From contig CANNCO010000004.1 in assembly GCA_947503175.1 (NCBI GenBank), forward strand, positions 205,531 through 269,530: a DNA stretch of 64,000 bases, written 5' to 3'. Both the position numbers and the translations under genes were made by a program. Of this stretch, positions 25,689 to 35,356 are shown one piece after another (the first letter of the stretch is position 1; each line of letters begins with the position of its first letter). Below the pieces are notes generated by a model. The model saw only the letters and a list, made by a program, of their open reading frames with translations, searched no databases and was not told where the DNA came from. The DNA is from an uncultured Paracoccaceae bacterium (lineage in GTDB: Bacteria > Pseudomonadota > Alphaproteobacteria > Rhodobacterales > Rhodobacteraceae).

Positions 25689-27263
25689 TCAGTTACCACG
25701 TAGCTCGCGCCAGCGCTCGTGCTCGTCGGGGTAGTACACCCAACCCGAGACATTGGGCGCCATCGCTTCGAATGTTGCGGGATAAGCCGCCAGAACCCAA
25801 GGTGCATCATCGGCCCAGATCTTCTGTGCGTCGTCGATCAGTCCCAGGCGCGTTTCAGCATCAAGCTCCTGTCGTGCTCGGTCGATCAAGGCATCTAGAT
25901 CGGGATTGGTGTACTTGGCGCGGTTCGACACGCCCGTGGAATGCGACATCAGGAACATCGAGTAGACGGCATCCAGAACGATCGGTCCGTCTTCCCAGGC
26001 GAAAAAGCACATATCCTGAACGGCCGGCGCTGCGCGGGCTCGCATTTCCGATGATGTGATGCGCGTGGGAACAGCGTTGATCCCTACCTGCTTCAACATA
26101 TCGGCGACCTGGATTGCCACTGGCTCCTGATGCCAGAAGGCATCGGCATAGAGTACCTCGACCTCTTCGGTTATGCCGTCGGGATAACCCGCTTCAGCCA
26201 GCAGAGCCTTGGCCTTTTCCTGACTGAAATCATAGGCGAAATGGTCTTGGTTGCTGCCTGCAATGATCGGCGAAACGATGGACTTGGCTATATCGGCCTG
26301 ACCGGCGAACACCGCCTCGTTCAATGCGTCCTTGTCGACAGCATAGTTGAACGCCTGACGAACGCGCGCGTCCGAGAATATCTCACATGATGGGTTCATC
26401 CGCACTGCCGCAACTGAGCGGCTGGTCGCGCGCTCAACCTTGACGTCGTCATCGGCCTGCATGTCAACGACCTTCTGGATCGAAGGACGGTCGATCCACT
26501 GGACCTGCCCTGCCTTCAGAAGGGTCACCCGGCTGGCCTCTGACGGTATCTCCTTGTAGATCACGCGGTCGTAGTAAGGCTGATCCTCGAAGTAGTTGGG
26601 GTTGGCGACGAAAACAGCCTGATCATCAGGGCGCAGCAGATCCAAATGATATGCGCCGAAACCGGCCGTGTTGGACTGCATCCACTCCAGTGCCCAAGGA
26701 TCGTCTTCGGTAACGTGTTTCTTGACCTCGGTCGTATCATAGATCGCCGGCACGTAGAGGGTCAGCGCGCTCAAGAAGATGGCTGATGGTGCGGACAGGG
26801 TGAACTCAACCTCATACTTGGAGATTGCCTTCACGGTTTCGACGTTCGAGACTCGAGCAATGAAGTTGCCGGTGCGCTTTTGGTCCTTGGACTTGGCCCA
26901 ACCCCATTCCACATCGTCGGCCGTCAGTTCGTTGCCGAATGGACTCATGACACCCTCGCGCAGCTTGAACACCCAAGTCTTGCCGTCTTCCGATGTCGTC
27001 CAGCTCTCGGCAAGATGCGGCTGCAAATCATTGGGGTTCAGAACGGTAACGCCGTCGACTTCCATTGTACCGTACTTGACAAGGTTCTCGTAGACCTGCG
27101 TGACCACGTTCTGGGTATGCGCCTTCAGCGCGTCACCATCGAACCCTTCCGGTGCCTGCGGCGAGGCGATAATCATGGTTTCGGCCTTCGCCAAACCAGA
27201 CATCGCCATCATGGATAGTGAGACGCATGCCGATATGGACAGTAGCTTTCTGGTCAACTTCAT
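25689..27263 (-). CDS. Periplasmic substrate-binding protein, family 5 (DppA/OppA-type)
   Basis: This 524-residue protein has a signal peptide (KLTRKLLS, hydrophobic core, cleavage after AKA near residue 27). The SBP_bac_5 fold follows: VTQVYENLVKYG, LQPHLAESWTTSEDGKTWVFKLREGV, YAVDKDALNEAVF. It captures the ligand in the periplasm for the DppBCDF-like transporter. Family 5 proteins bind peptides but also opines, nickel chelates and heterocyclic compounds. In this setting of oxidases and amide-opening enzymes the ligand is probably the pathway substrate rather than a peptide (inference). Confidence 0.9.
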   Translation of the reverse strand: MKLTRKLLSISACVSLSMMAMSGLAKAETMIIASPQAPEGFDGDALKAHTQNVVTQVYENLVKYGTMEVDGVTVLNPNDLQPHLAESWTTSEDGKTWVFKLREGVMSPFGNELTADDVEWGWAKSKDQKRTGNFIARVSNVETVKAISKYEVEFTLSAPSAIFLSALTLYVPAIYDTTEVKKHVTEDDPWALEWMQSNTAGFGAYHLDLLRPDDQAVFVANPNYFEDQPYYDRVIYKEIPSEASRVTLLKAGQVQWIDRPSIQKVVDMQADDDVKVERATSRSVAAVRMNPSCEIFSDARVRQAFNYAVDKDALNEAVFAGQADIAKSIVSPIIAGSNQDHFAYDFSQEKAKALLAEAGYPDGITEEVEVLYADAFWHQEPVAIQVADMLKQVGINAVPTRITSSEMRARAAPAVQDMCFFAWEDGPIVLDAVYSMFLMSHSTGVSNRAKYTNPDLDALIDRARQELDAETRLGLIDDAQKIWADDAPWVLAAYPATFEAMAPNVSGWVYYPDEHERWRELRGN

Positions 27264-27301
27264 TTGTCGCTCTCCCTTGCTGAACTGGGTTGTTGCCGTT
27301 C

Positions 27302-28054
27302 TCAGCCCGCCTGGGCTGTGACCTCTTTCCGGGGATTGAAGAAAGGCACCCTGAAATCAGGTTTCACCTCGGATAAGATATCGACCACGCGATAGCTTGC
27401 CCCGATGCTACGCCCCGTTGCCGGGGCCTCCATCTCGTACTTCCATTCAGTTCCGAAGCCGAGTTCCTTGTCGACGCTGACAATCGTGCCACAGAAGATC
27501 GTGAAGTCCCGCTCAGGCACATTTTTTACGCGTTCGTGCAGCAGCGCGATGATGTCGTCCGGGGGTATGAACGCATCGACACCCACCTCCTGATAAAGCC
27601 GTCCATCGACCCAACTGCGCATGACGCAATCGTCCCAAGCGTCGCGGATTTCGTCATAGGGCCAGAAGACGGGTGCGACATGGTTTGCGCATGCCTGTTT
27701 CGATCCGGGGATCGACACCGTTTCCATGGCCCGATCAGTGTGATCTGATCCGACCCCGACATAAAGACGGTCGGCCATATGCAGGACAATCTCGACCTCG
27801 CCCGATGTTCGGTCGGTTTGCACAAAGAGATCATCGTCGGTCGTCAGCGCATGCAGGGCGATGGGGTAAATCCGTGGCGCGGGAATATCAAACGCAATGT
27901 GAATGCCTGATTTTGCGACCTCTTTCTGATGGGCGACCGCGGTACTGGGATCGCGCGTGGCAGATCCGAAGTTATACATCCGCCGCGTTTTGAAACTGGC
28001 CGCCTGAGATGTACCGTCAGCGGCCTGAATTGAAACGTCGAGCGTATGGGTCAT
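27302..28054 (-). CDS. DUF2848 family protein
   Basis: This is a 250-residue protein matching the DUF2848 pattern: LYVGVGSDHTDR near residue 97, then KQACANHVAPVFWPYDEI, DCVMRSWVDG and a FTIFCGTIVS strand. No function is established for the family, although catabolic operons often carry it. The ATG at 28054 overlaps the dioxygenase stop; codons further up are inside that gene. It lies between the 2OG dioxygenase and the transporter, which points to an enzymatic step acting on the imported compound. Confidence 0.75.
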   Translation of the reverse strand: MTHTLDVSIQAADGTSQAASFKTRRMYNFGSATRDPSTAVAHQKEVAKSGIHIAFDIPAPRIYPIALHALTTDDDLFVQTDRTSGEVEIVLHMADRLYVGVGSDHTDRAMETVSIPGSKQACANHVAPVFWPYDEIRDAWDDCVMRSWVDGRLYQEVGVDAFIPPDDIIALLHERVKNVPERDFTIFCGTIVSVDKELGFGTEWKYEMEAPATGRSIGASYRVVDILSEVKPDFRVPFFNPRKEVTAQAG

Positions 28055-29088
28055 GCAAAATCCTCCAGATCGAGTGTAACAGGGTCGATGCCAGCACCGG
28101 CATGTCGCCGCCACATCCAGAACCGTTTCAGCGTGCGGCCACCCGACCCAGCACCGAACGCTTCACGTCCATGCAGGGCAATGAGATTATTCATCACAAG
28201 ACACTCGCCGGGCTTGAGCGTGTAGCGAAAGTTGATTTCAGGCCGGTCGAGAATGCTGTCGAGATAGTCCAAAGCTTCGCGCTGGCGATCAGATAGCGGC
28301 GTCCCCGCCATTTCCATACCCGGCTCGATCATGATCCGGGCGTAATGAATGCGCAACTCGCCCTGATGGACTTCCATGATCGGCTTGCGAACCGTCGGCC
28401 CGCGCGATGGCCAGACGTGGGCCTGTGGTGCGCGGAAGTGGTAGGTATCGAAATAGAGCGGCAACAGATCGGGGCGCTCGGTCCTGATCGCCTCATAGAT
28501 GTTGCGCGCCGAAATGATCGTGCTGTCACCACCTTCGGCGGCCGAGCGGTAGCAATAGAGCGCCAGATAGCAGGGCGGACGAGGCTCCAGACAGCCATTA
28601 TCGGAGTGCTTCGCCGACCGCTTGGCACTGGCGCCGACGCGGGTTGGATCCGTGTTGGCCGACCCTTTGTCGCTTACTGTAAAGAGCCGACGGTCCTGAC
28701 CTATCCCCTGGCGGATCGGCTGCCCCAGATAGTTGCAGAGCGACCAGGCGACGATCTCCGCATCCGCCTCACTCCAATGGTCAGCACCAATGCCGCGCAG
28801 GACAAAAAAGCCCCGCCCCGCGTCCAACCTTCTGCGCAGTTCGGGTACATCGCGGGCGAAAGACGGTATACGGAAATCCTGCTGCTCGACGGTGTCAACG
28901 GTCAAGCCGTTGGCACGAGCAAAGGCAATGCCATCCTTGATCTCGGCGATTGCAGCATCGGACAGCTCATAGAAGAGCGATGATTCCTCGGAAGTCACAT
29001 CTTCTTGCCGCCAACTACGGGCATCAGGGTCTGTTAATGGAACCGCAGGCACGAACGTGGCCGCGTTGGATTCGTCGGATGGCTGCAC
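28051..29088 (-). CDS. TauD/TfdA-like Fe(II)/2-oxoglutarate dioxygenase
   Basis: This 345-residue oxygenase shows the iron facial triad as His161, Asp163 (KHSDNG) and His306 (IALHGREAF), and a likely 2OG-binding Arg just after 320 (RTLKRFW). FFVLRGIG near residue 94 is also typical. Such enzymes hydroxylate or dealkylate small molecules with 2-oxoglutarate and O2. The start is GTG, preceded by GGGGAG. It is the first gene of the long minus-strand operon and so may carry out the first oxidative step on the imported substrate. The exact reaction is unknown. Confidence 0.88.
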   Translation of the reverse strand: MQPSDESNAATFVPAVPLTDPDARSWRQEDVTSEESSLFYELSDAAIAEIKDGIAFARANGLTVDTVEQQDFRIPSFARDVPELRRRLDAGRGFFVLRGIGADHWSEADAEIVAWSLCNYLGQPIRQGIGQDRRLFTVSDKGSANTDPTRVGASAKRSAKHSDNGCLEPRPPCYLALYCYRSAAEGGDSTIISARNIYEAIRTERPDLLPLYFDTYHFRAPQAHVWPSRGPTVRKPIMEVHQGELRIHYARIMIEPGMEMAGTPLSDRQREALDYLDSILDRPEINFRYTLKPGECLVMNNLIALHGREAFGAGSGGRTLKRFWMWRRHAGAGIDPVTLDLEDFA

Positions 29089-29177
29089 GTCAACGCTCCC
29101 CTGACCTTCTTTAACAAGACAATACCGATTTTTTGCTCAAAAGAAATACAAATTTTTGGTCTTTATGATGAAGCCGA

Positions 29178-30773
29178 TCAGGACGGGAACAGACGTCGGA
29201 TGGCGGCAATCCGGTCGGCCGCGCGCAGCGCGAGCGCCTGAAGGGTATTGGTCGGATTGACCGCTGCCCCGGTCACGAACGCTGATCCGTCCGTGACAAA
29301 CAGTCCCGGGAGGTCGTGTGCCTGGCACCACCTGTCCAGCACCGAGGTTTCGGGATCATCGCCCATCCGCGCCGTTCCCATCAGATGAAACCCCGCCTCG
29401 GGGATGGTCTCCATCTCAATGAAGTCACGCGCGCCTGCGGCCTGGAGTATCTCGCGAGCTCGATCACGGCCGAAATCCAATGCCTTCTTCGCCTCATCCG
29501 GGATGCGGTAGACGATGCGTGCAGCTGGCAGCCCGTCCGAACAGGACATGCGATCGGAAAGGGTAACGCTGTTGTTCGGATCAGGCATATCCTCAGCACA
29601 AACGGATAGGCTGTAACCATGGCCGAACATCGTGGCAAAGTCGTCATGGTGCTGCCGCCCCCAGCGTGCGCGCCGGCCCAGTGAGCCGAGCGCGGTCAAG
29701 GCCGGACCATGCGTGCCCAGCGCCTGCAATTTTACCCCACGCTTGAAGCCGCGCGCTGGATCGGTCTCATAGAAATGATGGCTGACCAACGTTCCCGCAG
29801 CGATGCCCCGATGGCCGCCCATCAGCTGTTCAAACAGTCCGGTGACCCGAGCAAAGGGATGCAACATCAACCGCCGGCCGACGAGGCCACTGCGATTGAC
29901 GCGAGCCGCGCCTGGGGCGTTGAGCAGTAGGCGCGGCGTCCCAATCCCGTTGGCCGCAACGATGACGATGGGAGCCTCCGCCTTATGACTGCACCCGCTG
30001 TCGTCCAGCCAGACAGCGCCACGGACGGTTCCTTTGGGGGATGTCAGAATGTCCGTCACAAGCGCACCGGTAACGAGACGTGCGCCCGCTTTGATCGCGG
30101 CAGGCCAGTAGTTCAGATCCGTCGCCGCCTTGGCACGGCGCGGGCAGTGCAGTTCGCAAGGGCCGCAATTGTTGCACTGGCCCATGCCGTTCGCTGCTGG
30201 CCCTGTGTTGATGGCGATGTCGCCGGGCCACCACGACACGCCGCTTTGGTTGAAGGCCTTGGCCATACGCCGCGCGCCCGGCGACAATCCCACCGGCGGT
30301 AGGCGTGGCGCGTCAGACTCTGGATAGGCGGGATTTCCGGGCAAGCCCGCGACGCCCATCATTGTCTCGTTCAGATCGTAGTAAGGCGCGAGTTCATCAT
30401 AGCTCAGAGGCCAGTCGTCGCCGACCCCATCCAAGCTTTGTGTTCGGAAGTCTGACGGATGAAATCGCGGGAAATGGCAGGACCACAGAATCGTGCTGCC
30501 GCCGACGCCATTGAAGTACAGCGGCTTAATCTCACTGTCGATGTCATCAACCGGATCGTCATGGACACTGCGGCGCCGATTCGGGTTCGGATTCCAACTG
30601 CGCTGACGGGTCACTTCCCAATCATCATCGGAAGAGGGCGAGGATGCTGTATCGACCCAATCGCCACGCTCCAGACAAACGACCGAAAACCCATGGCGCG
30701 CGAGACGCCAGGCCGCCGCCGCGCCTCCGGCACCGGCTCCGACAATGAGAACATCACACTCCAAGACAACCAT
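29178..30773 (-). CDS. Second GMC family FAD-dependent oxidoreductase with a four-Cys motif
   Basis: This is a 531-residue paralogue of the 17718-19298 enzyme. It has an FAD-binding VGAGAGGAAAAW, GGSTILWS near residue 91, Cys200, 203, 206 and 210 (CNNCGPCELHC), AGFHLMGTARM and NPTNTLQ at the C-terminus. No small-subunit gene accompanies it, so it may share the 141-residue partner or act alone. AAAGGA precedes the ATG. It is divergent from the SDR at 30894 and co-directional with the dioxygenase operon 89 bases downstream. Confidence 0.88.
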   Translation of the reverse strand: MVVLECDVLIVGAGAGGAAAAWRLARHGFSVVCLERGDWVDTASSPSSDDDWEVTRQRSWNPNPNRRRSVHDDPVDDIDSEIKPLYFNGVGGSTILWSCHFPRFHPSDFRTQSLDGVGDDWPLSYDELAPYYDLNETMMGVAGLPGNPAYPESDAPRLPPVGLSPGARRMAKAFNQSGVSWWPGDIAINTGPAANGMGQCNNCGPCELHCPRRAKAATDLNYWPAAIKAGARLVTGALVTDILTSPKGTVRGAVWLDDSGCSHKAEAPIVIVAANGIGTPRLLLNAPGAARVNRSGLVGRRLMLHPFARVTGLFEQLMGGHRGIAAGTLVSHHFYETDPARGFKRGVKLQALGTHGPALTALGSLGRRARWGRQHHDDFATMFGHGYSLSVCAEDMPDPNNSVTLSDRMSCSDGLPAARIVYRIPDEAKKALDFGRDRAREILQAAGARDFIEMETIPEAGFHLMGTARMGDDPETSVLDRWCQAHDLPGLFVTDGSAFVTGAAVNPTNTLQALALRAADRIAAIRRLFPS

Positions 30774-30893
30774 TCATCTGTCCTTTTAAAGATACAACTT
30801 TGCGTGCATGATAGGTACAGACATGGCGGCGAAACAAACGATTTCTGTTGCCAGGCCAATTGCTTCTAGGCGCAACCGCACACAGGAAGACCA

Positions 30894-31628
30894 ATGACAA
30901 ACACAAGCACCAATCGGGCGGTCGCAATCGTGGGGGCAACCGGCGGCATTGGCAGCGCCATCACACGGCGGGCGCATGCGGACGGGTTTGCGCCGCTGCT
31001 GCTCATGGATCAACCCGGCGACGCGCTGGACGCCATGGCATCGGAAACCGGCGGGCAGGCCATTCCTGTCGACTTGGCTGATGGCGCATCCGTCGTCGCC
31101 GCCTTCGCGCTGGCAAAGCACGCCGCGCCTTCGCTCTACGGTCTCATCCTCGCCGCCGGCATCGTAGACAATGGCAAGCTCGCCGATCTCGCCCCCCCGC
31201 GTTGGGATGAGATCGTGGCCGTGAACCTGACCGGACCGTTTTTGTGTTGTCTGGCGGCACATGAATGGATGGCCGATGGCGGCCGCATCGTGACCTTGGG
31301 CTCACTGGCAGGACGAACCGGTGGTGTCCTTACCGGTACGGCCTATGCCGCCAGCAAGGGTGGCATCGAATCCCTTACAAAATCGATGGCTCAGGAGCTT
31401 GCGCCACGCGCTATCACGGTCAACTGCGTCGCGCCCGGTGCCGTCGAAACACCGATGCTTGCCGCCCATACGCCTGAACGTAAAGCAGCGATTTCCGCAT
31501 TGGCCCCGCTTAAACGCATGGGTAAGCCGCGCGAAATTGCCGCCGCAACATCCTATCTTTTAAGCAAGGACGCAGGATTCACCACCGGGGCTGTTCTGGC
31601 CGTCAATGGCGGGCTGAGGATGGACTGA
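30894..31628 (+). CDS. Short-chain dehydrogenase/reductase (intact)
   Basis: This is a 244-residue classical SDR. The cofactor motif GATGGIG is at residues 14-20, LAAGIVDNG matches the NAG region, Ser is in GSLAG, and the catalytic AYAASKGG holds the Tyr and Lys. The end (VLAVNGGLRMD) is normal. It would oxidise or reduce a hydroxyl/keto group using NAD(P). It is the first gene of a plus-strand pair with the flavin reductase. Unlike the broken SDR at 15613 it keeps all catalytic residues and could have replaced it. Confidence 0.9.
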   Translation: MTNTSTNRAVAIVGATGGIGSAITRRAHADGFAPLLLMDQPGDALDAMASETGGQAIPVDLADGASVVAAFALAKHAAPSLYGLILAAGIVDNGKLADLAPPRWDEIVAVNLTGPFLCCLAAHEWMADGGRIVTLGSLAGRTGGVLTGTAYAASKGGIESLTKSMAQELAPRAITVNCVAPGAVETPMLAAHTPERKAAISALAPLKRMGKPREIAAATSYLLSKDAGFTTGAVLAVNGGLRMD

Positions 31629-31632
31629 TCCC

Positions 31633-33606
31633 ATGGCTCCGCATCCGCGCTACCCGCACGTTTTTACCCCCCTTACCATTGGCGCGACCACGGTCCGAAA
31701 CCGGATTCTCGTGCCCGCACACACAACCAACTATGGCGAAAACAACCTGCCCTCGGAACGGCATCTTGCCTATCACCGGGCGCGGGCCGCTGGCGGCGCG
31801 GGGCTGAACATCTTTGAAGGCATACGCGTTCATCGCTCCAGCCTCGGGCGCCAACAGGGTGTCAACGGATTTGATCCCGCCTGTATCCCGCACTTTGCGC
31901 GCATAGCCGATGCCGTATGCGCCGAAGGTGGCAAGCTGTTCGGTCAGATCATCCATCTGGGCCGCCATATCGACGGCAATTACGCCCGGACGCCCGCGTG
32001 GTCTGCCTCGGACATCCCCTGGACCGCCGCCGCGCCACCGCCGCACCCGATGACAGAGGAGGAGATCGCTTTGATCACTTCGGCTTTCGCCGATGTCGCT
32101 GCTAATCTGATCAATGCCGGCTTCAACGGAATCGAACTGACCATGTCGCACGGGCACTTACTGCAGCAATTCTTGTCACCGGCCTCCAACCAGCGCACTG
32201 ATAGCTTTGGTGGATCGCTAGAAAACCGGCTGCGCTTCCCACTGAACACGCTGCGCGCGGTGCGCCAGAAAATTGGCCCTGACCAGACACTGGGCATTAG
32301 GATCAGTGCCGATGAGTATCTGCCGGGGGGGCTGACGCTGGACGATATGACGGGCATCGTCCGTCATATCGTCGACCAGGTGCAAGTCGACTTCGTCAAT
32401 GTCTCCCATTCGGCCTATCACGGTAGCTACACGGTCTCGACGCAGATGGCCGATATGGCTTTCCGGCTGGAAGACTTCCAACCTCTGACCCATGCCATCT
32501 CGGCCGCGGTGGAAGGCGCGGCGCACAAGCCGGTAGTCATGACGGTTTGCCGTTATCAAAATGTCGCGCAGGCCGAACAGATGCTGGCCTCCGGCGCGAC
32601 AGACATGGTCGGAATGGCGCGCGCGCATATTGCCGATCCGGCCATCGTCTCCAAGGCGCGCAGCGGGCATGAACATGAAACCACGCCGTGCATCGGATGC
32701 AATCAGGGATGCGCGGGGATGCTGGCACTGAACCTTGCGATCACCTGCCTGACCAATCCTGCTGCGGGGCGCGAGGCGCAATGGCCTGCACCAGGGCCAT
32801 CAAACCGGATCGGCCAACGCAAGCGCGTGTTGGTCGTCGGTGGCGGACCCGGCGGAATGGAAGCCGCTGCGACAGCGGCCGAACTTGGCCATGAGGTCGT
32901 GCTCGCCGAACGGTCCGATGCGCTCGGTGGCTCACTCCTCTGGGCGACCAGAATGCCCTTGCGTCGTGAGTTCGGAGCGTTGCTCGACTCGCAAAAAGCC
33001 CGCATGGACCGGGCAAGCGTGTCAGTACGTTTGGGTTTTGAAGCAGATTCTGACAGCGCCTTGGGATATGATGCCGTTATCTTTGCCACCGGCGCGACAC
33101 CGCGCGCGCAGGTCCTGCCCTCTGGCGTGCGAACGCTGACGCTTGAAGCGAGCCTCAGCAATCCGAACGCGTTGGGGGACAACGTCACGCTGGTCGATAT
33201 GCTGGGCACGTGGTCGGTTGTTTCCGTGGCCGAATGGTTGGCGGATCTGGGCAAATCGGTGACGCTGGTGTCGCCCGTCGGCGCGCCTGGATGGACGATC
33301 AGCATGTATAGCGGTTTCGCCATGCGGAAACGTCTGTATGACAAGCGTGTGCGCGTGATCCAAGGCCATGCGCTGGCCGATTTCAAGGACGGCATGGTGC
33401 AACTGACTGATCTGTCGCTTGGCACAGACGGCGAGCAACTGGTGGCTAATAGCGTGATCGCGCCGCTGGCGGCTCAACCAAGAACCCCAAAGGACACGGC
33501 AACAGGCCGTGAACGGCCGCGCACATTCACGATCGGAGACTGCCAATCGCCGCGTACAGCGCTTGAAGCCGTGTTCGAGGGGCACGAAGCTGCGCGTGGA
33601 CTGTAA
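31633..33606 (+). CDS. Old-yellow-enzyme/2,4-dienoyl-CoA reductase family flavoprotein, full Fe-S motif
   Basis: This 657-residue FMN/4Fe-4S/FAD reductase has an N-terminal barrel with ELTMSHGHLLQQFLSP near residue 168. The cluster ligands are Cys353, Cys356, Cys360 and Cys372 (FadH spacing C-x2-C-x3-C-x11-C). The C-terminal domain begins with VLVVGGGPGGMEAA. It starts 5 bases after the SDR stop. It is a paralogue of the 19739-21721 protein, which lacks the second Cys, so the two probably act on different intermediates or differ in electron donor. Confidence 0.88.
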   Translation: MAPHPRYPHVFTPLTIGATTVRNRILVPAHTTNYGENNLPSERHLAYHRARAAGGAGLNIFEGIRVHRSSLGRQQGVNGFDPACIPHFARIADAVCAEGGKLFGQIIHLGRHIDGNYARTPAWSASDIPWTAAAPPPHPMTEEEIALITSAFADVAANLINAGFNGIELTMSHGHLLQQFLSPASNQRTDSFGGSLENRLRFPLNTLRAVRQKIGPDQTLGIRISADEYLPGGLTLDDMTGIVRHIVDQVQVDFVNVSHSAYHGSYTVSTQMADMAFRLEDFQPLTHAISAAVEGAAHKPVVMTVCRYQNVAQAEQMLASGATDMVGMARAHIADPAIVSKARSGHEHETTPCIGCNQGCAGMLALNLAITCLTNPAAGREAQWPAPGPSNRIGQRKRVLVVGGGPGGMEAAATAAELGHEVVLAERSDALGGSLLWATRMPLRREFGALLDSQKARMDRASVSVRLGFEADSDSALGYDAVIFATGATPRAQVLPSGVRTLTLEASLSNPNALGDNVTLVDMLGTWSVVSVAEWLADLGKSVTLVSPVGAPGWTISMYSGFAMRKRLYDKRVRVIQGHALADFKDGMVQLTDLSLGTDGEQLVANSVIAPLAAQPRTPKDTATGRERPRTFTIGDCQSPRTALEAVFEGHEAARGL

Positions 33607-33679
33607 GCGCGGCAATACGCTTAACCCCTTGGCCCGAAGACCTAAAGGGTTGGAGGCTTGCATCGATAAGTTAGGGACC

Positions 33680-34379
33680 TGTGCGATCTTTAGCCAGTCA
33701 ACGAAAGCCAACAGCGAAGGGCGATCCCATGAGGCAGCAGGCCGGATCAGCGCATAGGGCGCTGCGCCGGCAACGGTGATCTGGAACGGTGTGGTCAGCG
33801 CTCCGCGCACCGGACTAATGGCTTTAAACATCTCAGGCACGAGACCGGCCCGGGGCCCTGCTTCGGCTGCGGCCAATACCATGTCGAAATGCTCGAAGCG
33901 TGGACCGCGTAACTGCCGAAAAGGCTCAAGCCCGGCGGCACGCAGCCAGTCGACCCACAATTGCTGGCATGTTGATTTCTGAGTCAGCGGAAGTTCCAGC
34001 AGGCATCGGGCGTCAGCGTCCCGCTTCTGACCAGGCGTGGGCTTCCCACCGCAATCAACCGCTCTCGGCAAAGCTCAATAGGCTTCATTTCGGCGCGGGC
34101 CATCTCACGTATTCGCAGCGCTGCATCGAACGGCGTTTCATCAAAGTCCACTGCAGATGGTGCCGGTGCCAGATCCAGGTTGATCTCGGGATGCATCTGC
34201 ACGAACTCATACAAGCACGGGATGAGCCAATGACTGGCGAAACTCGGCAAGACAGCCAGACGCAACACACTCTCCGAACTGCCGAAAGCCATGACCATGC
34301 GGGCCGTGACATCCAGTTTTTCGAGTACATAACGCGCTTCCCGTAACATCAAGCGTCGGGCATCGGTTTTCCGCCATGC
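33680..34379 (-). pseudogene. LysR-type regulator remnant (GcvA/GcdR-like), DNA-binding domain deleted
   Basis: The effector domain of a LysR regulator is readable: [19 protein letters not shown], then [18 protein letters not shown], then after a frameshift near 33995 [22 protein letters not shown], and last SLLAFVDWLK. The N-terminal helix-turn-helix (about 60 residues) is gone and is replaced in frame by the acyl-CoA dehydrogenase fragment at 34380 on. No stop is found at the expected end; the frame runs on antisense to the flavin reductase gene. It cannot be a working regulator. Confidence 0.8.
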
Positions 34380-35350
34380 ATGTCGCGCGGTGCGGGCGAT
34401 CTCGAGTGCCTTGCCGCAGTTGTTACGCTTGATGAGCGAAGTTATGCTTGGGGCCTCCTGCCCCGCATCGAAAAGCCTGCCAACCCGCAATGCAGCCTGA
34501 AGACCGAGGGCGATATCGGTCTTCATATCGGCGAGCTTCTTTTGGTAGAGTTGAGTTGTGGTGAGCGGTCGACCGGACTGAACCCGGTCGAGCCCATATT
34601 GAAGCGAGCGGTGCCAGCACGCCTCAGCCGCCCCCAATCACACCCCAACTGATGCCGTAGCGCGCCCGGTTCAAACAACCGAAAGGCCCTCCCAATCCAT
34701 CGGCGTCGGACAGCATGGCATCGTCCGGTACGTCGACGTCGTTCAGGCAATCTGGCCGGCAATCGATGCCTGCAGCGACAGTTTCCCGTCGATCTTCGGC
34801 GTCTCCAAACCAGCCATACCGCGGTCCAGAACAAACCCCTTCACGCTTCCACCGTGACTCTCCGATCGCGCCCAGACGACGAAGACATCCGCTATGCGGG
34901 CGTTTGAAATCCAGGTCTTGGTCCCCGGATGGTTGGTATCCATGTTTCGTCTTAACCGCGCGTATGGCCATGCCGACGGGATCTGAACCCGCGTCGGGTT
35001 CGGTAAGGCCGAAGCAGCCGATGCGCGATCCGTCAATCATGCTGGGAAGGTAACGTTCTTTCTGATCATGCGATCCATATGCGAGAATCGGGTAAGTCAC
35101 GAGAGAGGACTGAACCGACATCATTGAACGATAGCCGCTGTCAATCCGTTCGATCTCACGAGCGACCCAGTCCGTAGGAGGCATATCTGGCGCTTACTCC
35201 GCCATTGCTTTCGGGTGGGGTGACACCAAGCAAACCCGCCCGCCCCATCTCAGGAAACACTTGTGGATCGCGGACTTCGTTTAGATACGCCTCCGTCACG
35301 CGACGTAATAGTGCCCTTACAGCAAAGGCGAACGCGGAGTCTCGCACCAT
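34380..35350 (-). pseudogene. gcdH: Glutaryl-CoA dehydrogenase gene remnant, multiply frameshifted
   Basis: Pieces of one acyl-CoA dehydrogenase most like glutaryl-CoA dehydrogenase appear in order. VTEAYLNEVRDPQVFPEMG lies near 35300, REIERIDSGYRSMMSVQSSLV near 35150, [13 protein letters not shown] near 35000, [15 protein letters not shown] near 34900, GPFGCLNRARYGISWG near 34650, and [16 protein letters not shown] near 34560. They use three frames with at least four shifts. The last ~50 residues are missing where the LysR fragment is joined at about 34380. In many proteobacteria gcdH sits next to a LysR gene, so a deletion across that pair explains the fusion. Confidence 0.85.
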
Positions 35351-35356
35351 GCGCTA

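Noticed and set aside
33022..34071. A 349-codon minus-strand frame as a complete protein
   Set aside because: Only its first third matches LysR; the rest is antisense to the flavin reductase gene, so it is a read-through of a pseudogene.
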